This document shows positions 1-6,153 of a DNA stretch of 12,159 nt, one piece after another; the first letter of the stretch is position 1; each line of letters begins with the position of its first letter. A program made the position numbers and the translations under genes. Source of the DNA: Chlamydiota bacterium (GTDB taxonomy: Bacteria; Chlamydiota; Chlamydiia; Chlamydiales; SLFE01); assembly GCA_011065065.1 (NCBI GenBank), contig JAAKFL010000039.1:1-12159 (forward strand). The letters run 5' to 3'. The notes beneath the pieces were generated by a model. The model had not been told where the DNA came from, did not search any database, and worked only from the letters and a program-made list of their open reading frames with translations.

Positions 1-862
1 CCGTTTCTGGAATCGAATCAGATGTGCTACAAACTTTGTCAACACGGCTGTTGGCTAGGGGGACGATCTCTTTCACCGGTGCCCAAACTTTCGGCCCGGC
101 GTCAAAGATGTCCACTTCATGGGTGAGTGAAAATCCAATTTTCAATAAGAGATTCAGAGCAGCTTCCGTATTTTTGTGCGTTTTCCCAATCGTTCTCTGC
201 ACTTCATGAGGAAGAAGATCTATATAGATGGGGAACTTTGGAAGGATATCAGGAATGAAAGATGTGGTTCGTGATTGCCGATCAATGGCATCATCATAAT
301 CGACATCAAAAAAATGCCTGCCCACCCAATTCCAAAAAGGGTTTTCTCCTTTCTCGTCAAAATACCCACGCATCTCTGCAATGACTTTATCGTCAAATCG
401 GCACGGATGACAGGCCATAAACAGAAATCGGGAATAAGAGAGAAGATACCCAAGATTTTCACTGCGGTGTTCTGGCGATAAGTATAAACCACAAACTTCC
501 GACGGGCCGTTACGGATTTTAATCGCGCGTAAGATTTTAAGGGTTTTCGGGACATGTCGCGTGGAAGATGTATTGTCGATGTTTTCAATACGATAGCAGT
601 ATAATGGTTCTGTCACGGCAGTTTTCGCTTTAATGCCACATGTTCCCATTAGTGTGTTAGTTTCCAGGTCTTCCAACACAAAGATGTAAATGTGATGGTG
701 TGGGTCGTGTTTCTTTTCATCAAAAGCTTCTTGTGACTGCAAGATCTTATCGAAAAGCTGATCGGCATCTTTGGGAAGGGAGGTAATCCCCAAGGATGTT
801 TGAAAAGCGAGTTCTTCGAAACTTTCGCGATCTTCAACTCGAATTGGGCGGATGATTTTCAT
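1..862 (-). CDS. astA: Arginine N-succinyltransferase (AstA family), C-terminus cut by window edge
   Basis: The frame is open from an ATG at 862-860 to the left edge, giving about 287 residues; the family is usually about 340, so roughly the last 50 are missing. AstA transfers succinyl from succinyl-CoA to the alpha-amino group of arginine (some members prefer ornithine), the first step of the arginine succinyltransferase pathway in the cytoplasm. Family-typical stretches are visible: the N-terminus MKIIRPIRVEDRESFEEL, then GPSEVCGLYLSPEHR, MRGYFDEKGENPFW, LPHEVQRTIGKTH, KNTEAALNLLLKIGF and DIFDAGP, in the order expected for AstA. The fold is acetyltransferase (GNAT)-like. It starts 5 bases after the aminotransferase stop, with a modest AGAAG ribosome site, so it is the third gene of the minus-strand operon. 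Membership of the family is solid. Whether arginine, ornithine or another amine is the substrate cannot be told here. Confidence 0.88.
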   Translation of the reverse strand, partial: MKIIRPIRVEDRESFEELAFQTSLGITSLPKDADQLFDKILQSQEAFDEKKHDPHHHIYIFVLEDLETNTLMGTCGIKAKTAVTEPLYCYRIENIDNTSSTRHVPKTLKILRAIKIRNGPSEVCGLYLSPEHRSENLGYLLSYSRFLFMACHPCRFDDKVIAEMRGYFDEKGENPFWNWVGRHFFDVDYDDAIDRQSRTTSFIPDILPKFPIYIDLLPHEVQRTIGKTHKNTEAALNLLLKIGFSLTHEVDIFDAGPKVWAPVKEIVPLANSRVDKVCSTSDSIPET

Positions 863-867
863 GCTTC

Positions 868-2238
868 TCATTGGTGGGAGGTGATCAAAGTTTCTTTAAT
901 AATTTTCATCGCATTATCAATATCGTTTGAATTCAATGCAAGAAGAGGAACTAAAAATCTGCATCGGGCAGGAGTTCTCCCAGCAATAAAGCTCATGACA
1001 CCTGCTTCGAAGAGTTTTTTTGTAAAGTTGAGAACTTTTGAAACGTCTCCGCCGAGCGGAGTGAATGCGATCATTCCTCCAATTCCATACGGTCCCTCAA
1101 CAAGTTCAGGGCGCTCATTTCTGATTTCCTCAAGCCGCTTCGTAAAGTGTTGGTGAATTTGCATGTTTTTCCCATCAGGACCATAGTGACCATCATTGAT
1201 GAGCTTTTCAATGATCACTTTGGAGGCTCTCATGGCCGATGAGCTGGTGGTAAAGGTTTGGCTGAGGAGGCCAGATGTGGGGAGAAGATGCGATTTGTAA
1301 AGTGTGGCGCATGCTTGTGAAAGTTTTCCAATGGTGACGATATCGATATACTCTTCCAATCCAAAGTGCTGAAAGGCGAAAAGCTGACTGGTTCTTCCAA
1401 ATGTTTGCACTTCGTCGGCAACGACGGGAATATCGTTGTCTTTTAAGATCTCCATAATAGAAGTGAAAAACTCAGTTGTCCCCACATTGAATCCTCCTTC
1501 CCCCTGAACCAATTCGAGGCTCATTCCACAATGTTGCCCAGGATACCGTATGAGGAGGTTTTTGAGTGTTTTGACCGCTTCAGCGGTACTTTCTTCTGGC
1601 CTTTGATAATCAAAGAATGGGATGTAGTCGACAGGCTGAGTTAACGGAATTCCTTCGCGGTTCGCGGCTTTATCGGTGACTTGGGACATGGTGATGGTGC
1701 GGCCGGTAAAACAGTGGTCAAATGCCAGAATGCGATTTGCGGGTTGACGTTTCTGAAAGCAGATTTTAAAGGCATTCTCGTTTGCCATGACTCCGGTTGA
1801 CGAAAGAAAACAGTGATCCATCCCCGAAGTCTCAAGAAGCAACTCTGTCAGTTCAATGGCATCGGAATTCTGTTGTAGATGCCCCTCCATGACAACATCA
1901 GTGAGAGCTGCGTCGACAGATGAGTTGATGATATCGGGGTGACTGTGACCAAAACAGTGGACTCCAATACCTGTAATGAAATCATACTTGACGCTTTCAT
2001 CCATCAGTTCCACGAGAGCTCCGTTTCCCAGCCCGCTTCCGATAAACGGATAAAAAAGAGGGCCTCCGCGCATTTTTCCATAGTCATCAAGAAGTTTTTT
2101 GTATTCTTTTATGAGTTTGGGGTTGGGAGGCTTCACTTTCTGAATATGGCTTCGCTTTTCACTGACTGCTTCAAGCAGTAATCTCTTGGCCTCTTTGACT
2201 CGAGAATCATTGAAAAGTTCTTTTAAATCTTTCATCAT
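868..2238 (-). CDS. Class-III PLP-dependent aminotransferase (ornithine/lysine/4-aminobutyrate type)
   Basis: A 456-residue protein, normal for class-III (fold type I) omega-aminotransferases. These move a terminal amino group from substrates such as ornithine, lysine, 4-aminobutyrate or N-acylornithine to 2-oxoglutarate. Visible landmarks are the cofactor phosphate loop SSTGVMANENA (about 146-156), the VADEVQTFGRT motif with the pyridine-nitrogen Asp at D275, and the TIGK motif with K305 as the expected Schiff-base lysine. The first 60 residues are a charged helical extension. The annotated start overlaps the M20 stop by 4 bases (ATGA). A second in-frame ATG at 2235-2233 lies at better spacing (5 bases) from the AAGGA ribosome site, so the true start may be one codon later. 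The neighbours, M20 hydrolase and AstA, suggest it transaminates a succinylated or free ornithine-like substrate. The catalytic machinery looks intact; the exact substrate is unknown. Confidence 0.88.
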   Translation of the reverse strand: MMKDLKELFNDSRVKEAKRLLLEAVSEKRSHIQKVKPPNPKLIKEYKKLLDDYGKMRGGPLFYPFIGSGLGNGALVELMDESVKYDFITGIGVHCFGHSHPDIINSSVDAALTDVVMEGHLQQNSDAIELTELLLETSGMDHCFLSSTGVMANENAFKICFQKRQPANRILAFDHCFTGRTITMSQVTDKAANREGIPLTQPVDYIPFFDYQRPEESTAEAVKTLKNLLIRYPGQHCGMSLELVQGEGGFNVGTTEFFTSIMEILKDNDIPVVADEVQTFGRTSQLFAFQHFGLEEYIDIVTIGKLSQACATLYKSHLLPTSGLLSQTFTTSSSAMRASKVIIEKLINDGHYGPDGKNMQIHQHFTKRLEEIRNERPELVEGPYGIGGMIAFTPLGGDVSKVLNFTKKLFEAGVMSFIAGRTPARCRFLVPLLALNSNDIDNAMKIIKETLITSHQ

Positions 2239-3431
2239 TTTCCTTCAGCTCGTTTAATCAGATAGTGTGCCACCCATTTTGCTTTGTCCACTAAACTGTC
2301 AATCAAGACAAATTCGGAATGAGTGTGGATATTTCCTCCGATCACCCCACAACAATCAATTGTGGGAATTCCCATGGCAGCCAACGTATTCCCATCACAA
2401 GCTCCCCCTGAGGGGTGCCATTGCAGATCGTAGCCCAGTTCTTGCGCACAAGTTCTTAAATCTCCATAGAGTTTTTCAGTCTCTTTGTCAAAGGGTTTTG
2501 GAGGTCTTTGGATTTCTTTAATCAACCGACAATTCACATCATGCTTTTTGGCTAACTCTGCCATCATTTCATTTAACTGTCTTTCGGTAATTTCCATTTC
2601 TTCTTTTGTGACAGCTCGGACATTTAACCGGCACATCGCTTGGTCAGGAACGATGTTCACGGGGCCTCCTCCATAAATGTACCCAAGATTTAAAGTGGTC
2701 TCTTTTTCTGGATGATTGAGCCGGTGAATATTCACTAGGAGTTCTGAAAGAGTCGCAATGGCACTTTTTCCAGTAAAAAAATCGCGACCAGCATGAGCCG
2801 ATTTTCCCCTGACCAAAATCGTGTAATTCGAAGACCCTTTTCGGGAACTCGCTAAGGACTGGTCGGAAAATGCGGGTTCGAACAAAAAAGCGGCTGCACA
2901 CCCGTTTGCATGTTCTTGAAACACATGTGTCGATCCTGGTGAACCAATTTCTTCATCGGGATTGATGATGATGCGATATCCAATTTGGTCTGCATGGGGA
3001 GATTGTTCAAGGGCTTCGAGAGCTGTTAGCATGACAGCAAGGCCTCCTTTCATATCTGTCACGCCAGGACCGCGAAGGGTGTTGGTATCCAACATTTGGG
3101 TGTTCTGAAATTCACTATCAGCAGGATAGACCGTGTCCATGTGGCCTCCAAACAACAATTGAAGGGGAGCTTCAGGCCTTTTCGTGATGTGCAGGACTTC
3201 ACCGAGAGCTATTGTGCTGTTGAGTCCCTGTGGACTGATGGTCTCGATGGGATAGAGGGGAATTTTTTCTACCTCTCCATTGAGGGAAGAAAAGTCACGT
3301 TCCAGCGAAGCCAACATGACCGCTAGGCCATCGGTGTTGAAGGAGTGGGAGTTAATATCAGCCCAATCGAGGACTCGTGAGAGCATCGTCTCTCTTTGCG
3401 ACTCAATCCAATTTAATTGGGGGTGATTCAT
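2235..3431 (-). CDS. M20-family zinc metallopeptidase / N-acyl-amino-acid deacylase
   Basis: A 398-residue protein, the usual size for M20 di-zinc amidohydrolases (ArgE, DapE and carboxypeptidase G2 relatives). They cleave acyl or peptide bonds next to an amino acid in the cytoplasm. The metal and catalytic residues are visible: GGHMDTVYP (H97, with D99), GPGVTDMKGG (bridging D126), NPDEEIGSPG (general base E160 and ligand E161), FEP for the next ligand, and HTHSEF near the C-terminus for the last histidine. The segment KGSSNYTILVRGKSAHAG is the start of the dimerisation (lid) domain. It is first in the minus-strand operon, and the aminotransferase overlaps its stop by 4 bases. Together with AstA this invites a role in deacylating an acylated amino acid. 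The ribosome site is weak (GAAAG). No signal peptide is seen. The family is secure; the specificity is not. Confidence 0.88.
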   Translation of the reverse strand: MNHPQLNWIESQRETMLSRVLDWADINSHSFNTDGLAVMLASLERDFSSLNGEVEKIPLYPIETISPQGLNSTIALGEVLHITKRPEAPLQLLFGGHMDTVYPADSEFQNTQMLDTNTLRGPGVTDMKGGLAVMLTALEALEQSPHADQIGYRIIINPDEEIGSPGSTHVFQEHANGCAAAFLFEPAFSDQSLASSRKGSSNYTILVRGKSAHAGRDFFTGKSAIATLSELLVNIHRLNHPEKETTLNLGYIYGGGPVNIVPDQAMCRLNVRAVTKEEMEITERQLNEMMAELAKKHDVNCRLIKEIQRPPKPFDKETEKLYGDLRTCAQELGYDLQWHPSGGACDGNTLAAMGIPTIDCCGVIGGNIHTHSEFVLIDSLVDKAKWVAHYLIKRAEGK

Positions 3432-3450
3432 ACTTTCAGCTTAGAATGAT

Positions 3451-3478
3451 TTGGCAAAAAAATAAAGACTCAGCTAAT
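3451..3478 (+). promoter_or_regulatory. Weak candidate promoter for the 77-aa gene
   Basis: TTGGCA (3451-3456, five of six matches to the -35 consensus) is followed after 16 bases by GCTAAT (3473-3478, four of six matches to the -10 consensus). The start codon at 3527 is about 40 bases further on. It physically overlaps the divergent minus-strand candidate, so both may not be used at once. Confidence 0.25.
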
Positions 3479-3488
3479 GTGGCGTCAA
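3461..3488 (-). promoter_or_regulatory. Candidate sigma70-type promoter for the M20-aminotransferase-AstA operon
   Basis: Read on the minus strand, TTGACG (3488-3483, five of six matches to TTGACA) is followed after 16 bases by TTTATT (3466-3461, four of six matches to TATAAT). This would give a leader of roughly 24 bases before the M20 ATG. It lies in the short divergent region and overlaps a weaker candidate on the other strand. Judged by eye only. Confidence 0.4.
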
Positions 3489-3526
3489 ATCAATTGAATA
3501 GCCTTGTTATTGGTGGGGAGGAAATA

Positions 3527-3760
3527 ATGGAACATAATGATTATGAATCATTTATGGAAAAATTGTTGAAGAATCACGCATCATACATCTTAATCACTTG
3601 CGATGAGCCTGAAAGTGATGGAAGGATGAATGTGAACATGAGTCATGAAGGGGATTCATACTTAGTTTCTTATCTTATCAATACAGCGCAGGCTATGATT
3701 GATGAAAAGATTGATGGGGATATTTCGGAAAGTTCTAGCAATCTGAGACTTGTGAAATAA
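3527..3760 (+). CDS. Small acidic protein of unknown function (77 aa)
   Basis: The frame is open from 3377, but the first 50 codons run back over the divergent M20 gene and its promoter region. The ATG at 3527 is the better start: it has a very good ribosome site, GGGGAGG at 3515-3521, 5 bases upstream. The product begins MEHNDYESFMEKLL, is acidic and probably cytoplasmic, and has no signal peptide or membrane segment. I do not recognise a family. A central stretch (SYILITCDEP, then a patch reading MNVNMSHEGD) looks like a beta-hairpin followed by an amphipathic helix (SYLINTAQAMIDE). It stands alone between the divergent promoters and the palindromic element, on the same strand as the chemosensory operon. 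Read-through into that operon is possible. Strong ribosome site and sensible composition support a real gene. Confidence 0.65.
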   Translation: MEHNDYESFMEKLLKNHASYILITCDEPESDGRMNVNMSHEGDSYLVSYLINTAQAMIDEKIDGDISESSSNLRLVK

Positions 3761-3777
3761 ACAATCCTTAATTGTTT
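3759..3777 (+). terminator. Weak AT-rich hairpin at the end of the 77-aa gene
   Basis: AAACAAT (3759-3765) and ATTGTTT (3771-3777) form a 7-bp stem with a 5-base loop, starting within the stop codon. The stem has only one G-C pair and no long T run follows, so termination would be inefficient. The adjoining large palindrome may matter more. Confidence 0.2.
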
Positions 3778-3860
3778 TAACGCAAAGAGGCAAAGTCGCT
3801 AAGCCGCAAAGAATAAGAGGAAATCTTTGCGACTTAGTGTCTTTGCCTCTTTGCGTTAAA
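3776..3860. repeat. 85-bp near-perfect palindrome with 8-nt periodic arms
   Basis: Two 36-base arms (3776-3811 and 3825-3860) are inverted copies with 33 of 36 positions matching, separated by a 13-base loop. Each arm is itself a tandem of 8-mers. The left arm reads ACGCAAAG, AGGCAAAG, TCGCTAAG, CCGCAAAG, consensus NCGCAAAG, preceded by TTTA. In RNA it would make a very stable hairpin of about 34 pairs including one G-U. It lies between the 77-aa gene and the chemosensory operon and has no coding capacity. Similar short-period CGCAAAG/CGCGAAG elements occur as dispersed intergenic repeats in various environmental bacteria, and a related tract lies at the end of this window. It could be a mobile palindromic repeat, a terminator or an mRNA-stabilising hairpin. 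Confidence 0.85.
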
Positions 3861-3871
3861 TATTTATGCAG

Positions 3872-3894
3872 TTTTTTTTGAAAAAAGTTAGTAT
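3872..3894 (+). promoter_or_regulatory. T8-G-A6 tract with weak -10-like box upstream of the chemosensory operon
   Basis: A run of eight T, one G and six A (3872-3886) is followed by TAGTAT at 3889-3894, a four-of-six match to a -10 box. No acceptable -35 sits at the right distance, so this is only a hint of a promoter for the operon starting at 3932. The tract could bend DNA or act as an upstream element. It could also fold into a small hairpin. Transcription from the preceding gene is the alternative. Confidence 0.2.
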
Positions 3895-3931
3895 GAGGGT
3901 AAGTTCATAGGTTAGAAAACAGGGATATTCC

Positions 3932-4378
3932 ATGCTGATGCTCCTTTTCTATTCAGGTGAAGATCGGTTTGCATGTACATGCGAGCATATTGTTGAGATC
4001 ATACCTCCAATTAAGCTCAAACCGATTCACCATATGCCGGAATATGTCTCTGGATCAATTATTTATGGTGGAAAACCTCTACCGATCATCGACTGGTGTC
4101 AAATGATTCGTGGGACGCCTTGCCACTTTTCATTCCATACTCGTATGATTTTGTTCAGAATATCTGCTCAGGATAAAATTTATGAGTTTGGAATGATGGC
4201 AGAAATGGTGACAAAAACGATGAATGTGCCCAAAGAAGCCTTTGTAGGGAGCGGTGTTTTCATCAAGGAAGCTCCATTTTTAGGAGGAGTGTTGACCGAT
4301 GAAAGGGGATCGATCCAATTTGTCGAAGTAGAGAAGTTGTTGGATTCAATTCAAACTGTAATTTGTGGAATCGCATGA
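3932..4378 (+). CDS. cheW: CheW-family coupling protein, WspB-like
   Basis: A 148-residue single CheW domain without membrane segment or extra domain. CheW proteins bridge chemoreceptors and the CheA kinase in the cytoplasmic array. The N-terminus (MLMLLFYSGEDRFACTCEHI, then VEIIPPIKLKPIHHMPEYV) and the segment GGKPLPIIDWCQMIRG match the CheW fold. They most resemble Pseudomonas WspB, including the short start, the acid-box-like VEIIP and a following STR-like FHTRMILF. It is first of six genes in Wsp order, and the CheR start overlaps its stop (ATGA). The ribosome site is AGGGA at 3921-3925, spacing 6. A second ATG at 3938 (residue 3) is possible. Assignment to CheW is firm; the WspB label rests on similarity by eye plus gene order. 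Confidence 0.88.
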   Translation: MLMLLFYSGEDRFACTCEHIVEIIPPIKLKPIHHMPEYVSGSIIYGGKPLPIIDWCQMIRGTPCHFSFHTRMILFRISAQDKIYEFGMMAEMVTKTMNVPKEAFVGSGVFIKEAPFLGGVLTDERGSIQFVEVEKLLDSIQTVICGIA

Positions 4379-5565
4379 CAAAAGAAATGGAAAATAAATT
4401 TTCAAAGAAGATTCAGAAGCTTTTAGAAGATAAGATAGGACTTCTTCCGGAAAGCTTGTCTTCGCAAAATTGGCAAACATGCATCCAAAATCGAATGTCT
4501 GCGTCTCATCTTGATAGTTATGCGGAGTACTACGCTCATTTACTGGCTTCATTGACAGAGTTGCAGGAGCTCATCGATCTAATTGTTATTCCCGAAACGT
4601 GGTTTTATCGTGAAGAACGATGTTTTCAGTTTCTGACCGAATATGTGAAACGGTATGGCGAGGACTATCGTAAGGGGACGCCTCTTAAAATTCTTTCTTT
4701 GGGATGTTCGACAGGTGAAGAACCCTATTCCATTGTGATGTGTCTGTTGGAAGCGGGTATGCCTTTGGGGAGTTTTCGGATTGAGGGAGTGGATGTGTGC
4801 AAAAAGTCTTTGGACTTTGCTCAAAAAGGGTTGTACAGTTCGAACTCTTTTCGAGGAATGAAGACGAAACTGAGAGATAAATACTTCACTCAAGTTGATG
4901 ACAAGTTCTTATTGAATGATCAGGTTCGATTTACTGTGAAATTTAAAAAGGGAAACGTGGTGAATTTTCCGTCAGGATTTACGAAAAATGTGTACAATAT
5001 GATATTTTGTCGGAATTTGTTGATCTACCTCTTTCCTACACTCCAAGTAAATCTTCTGAAGCGATTGGAACGTGTTTTGGTTCCCAAAGGTATTTTGGTT
5101 TTGGGTGAGATGGAATACGATAAAATCACTCATTTAGATTTCGAAACTGTGACTCTTTCCAATAAGACGGCCTTTTGTAAACAAGATCTCGAATTTCGAA
5201 ACCCAGATATTATAGATGATTTAAGGAAAGATCTGGGGGTTCCATCAATGAAAATTCAATCTGGTGAAAAAGAAGTTGCCATTGAAAAGATTCGCATTAT
5301 GGCTGATCGAGGAGACCTAGAGAAGGCAAATGAACTGATTGATGACTATTGCAAACAATTTGAGATGGGTGCTGAGATTTATTTTTTGAGAGGTTTGATG
5401 CATCATGCTGCAGGGAATTTAAAAGAAGCTTATCGGGATTTTCATCAAACTGTTTTTTTGGAACCCAAGCATCATGAAGCATTGACTTACCTCAGCCTCA
5501 TGTCGGAAGGAGAAATGTCAGAGCGATATAAACAAAGGGCCGAAAAATTTAATCAGGAGTTGTGA
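4375..5565 (+). CDS. cheR: CheR-type protein-glutamate methyltransferase with C-terminal TPR, WspC-like
   Basis: A 396-residue protein that should methylate glutamates on chemoreceptors using S-adenosylmethionine. The N-terminal helical domain is about residues 1-72, then PETWFYRE (73-80). The SAM-binding motif is LGCSTGEEPYS (109-119), with GVDV as the second Rossmann strand and FCRNLLIY (211-218) as the family hallmark. After about residue 290 comes a non-catalytic tail with tetratricopeptide-like helices (GDLEKANELIDDY, AEIYFLRGLMHHAAGNLKEA), as in WspC. The frame could begin at TTG 4363, but ATG 4375 overlaps the CheW stop (ATGA) in the pattern used elsewhere in this operon and is preferred. 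No receptor gene is present in the window, so its substrate must be elsewhere or absent. WspC is known as a pentapeptide-independent methyltransferase, and the same is likely here. Confidence 0.9.
   Translation: MTKEMENKFSKKIQKLLEDKIGLLPESLSSQNWQTCIQNRMSASHLDSYAEYYAHLLASLTELQELIDLIVIPETWFYREERCFQFLTEYVKRYGEDYRKGTPLKILSLGCSTGEEPYSIVMCLLEAGMPLGSFRIEGVDVCKKSLDFAQKGLYSSNSFRGMKTKLRDKYFTQVDDKFLLNDQVRFTVKFKKGNVVNFPSGFTKNVYNMIFCRNLLIYLFPTLQVNLLKRLERVLVPKGILVLGEMEYDKITHLDFETVTLSNKTAFCKQDLEFRNPDIIDDLRKDLGVPSMKIQSGEKEVAIEKIRIMADRGDLEKANELIDDYCKQFEMGAEIYFLRGLMHHAAGNLKEAYRDFHQTVFLEPKHHEALTYLSLMSEGEMSERYKQRAEKFNQEL
5555..5559 (+). promoter_or_regulatory. Ribosome-binding site that fixes the TTG start of the second CheW
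   Basis: AGGAG lies 6 bases upstream of TTG 5566. The nearby GTG at 5562 runs into a stop after four codons, so it cannot be the start. The site sits inside the last codons of cheR, consistent with coupled translation. Confidence 0.7.
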
Positions 5566-6150
5566 TTGCCAGATAACGAAAGAGATAATTTTTATCCAGC
5601 TGATAAGCTGCTTAAGCGTGAACCAGATATTCAGTATATCAATGAATGGACATCGATTCTGCAGGATGAAAAACTGATAAAGCGCGATTCAAAGGAGCAT
5701 TCATTGCTGTTGTTTCGCATTCATCACGAGTGGTTTGGTTTGTCGACGTCGGTATTTAATCAGGTCTGTGAAAAGAAGACGATCCATACGATTCCCTATA
5801 GGAAAAATCCAACCATCAAAGGGCTTGTGAATATCGGAGGTCAAATCCGGATCTGTGTCGCTTTAGATGAGTTGTTAAATATTTCTCAGCAGGAAGGATC
5901 CGAAAATTCACTGAGCTCCGTGATCTACAATCGGATGATTGTGATTGAAAAGGAGGATATTTTTTGGGTGTTTCCTGTAGATGAAGTGTTTGGGATTTTT
6001 CAATTTGATATGGCAGGAATGGAGAATGTCCCTGTCAATATTTCCAAGTCTTCTTCGAACTACTTGAAGGGGGTTTTGTCTTGGAAAGATAAAAGTATTG
6101 GGTTTTTAGATGAAGAGCTGTTGTTTTACAGTTTGAAGAAAAGTATTTGA
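5566..6150 (+). CDS. cheW: Second CheW-family protein, WspD-like, with N-terminal extension
   Basis: A 194-residue protein with a TTG start directly after the cheR stop. About 45 residues of charged leader (PADKLLKREPDIQYINEWTS) precede a CheW domain (about 46-190). The segments LLFRIHHEWFGLSTSVFNQV, TIHTIPYRKN, IKGLVNIGGQIRICVALDEL and YLKGVLSWKDKSIGFLDEE follow the WspD pattern closely, notably the FR-x-EW-GL start and the IHTIPYR segment. WspD proteins usually carry a cysteine-rich N-terminal motif, as I recall it; no cysteine occurs in the leader here. As in Wsp, two distinct couplers in one operon suggest a specialised signalling complex linking CheA to its input. CheA begins 3 bases after the stop. 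Confidence 0.85.
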   Translation: MPDNERDNFYPADKLLKREPDIQYINEWTSILQDEKLIKRDSKEHSLLLFRIHHEWFGLSTSVFNQVCEKKTIHTIPYRKNPTIKGLVNIGGQIRICVALDELLNISQQEGSENSLSSVIYNRMIVIEKEDIFWVFPVDEVFGIFQFDMAGMENVPVNISKSSSNYLKGVLSWKDKSIGFLDEELLFYSLKKSI

Positions 6151-6153
6151 TCC

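Noticed and set aside
220..837. Minus-strand open frames of 122 and 62 codons inside the left 860 bp
   Set aside because: They lie in other frames of the partial AstA gene, whose own frame is continuously open and matches the family; their proteins show no family features.
3377..3526. 50-codon N-terminal extension of the 77-aa protein
   Set aside because: It overlaps the divergent M20 gene start and the promoter region and lacks a ribosome site, while ATG 3527 has an excellent one.
4363..4374. TTG start giving CheR four more residues
   Set aside because: ATG 4375 makes the ATGA overlap used repeatedly in this operon and is the conventional start codon.
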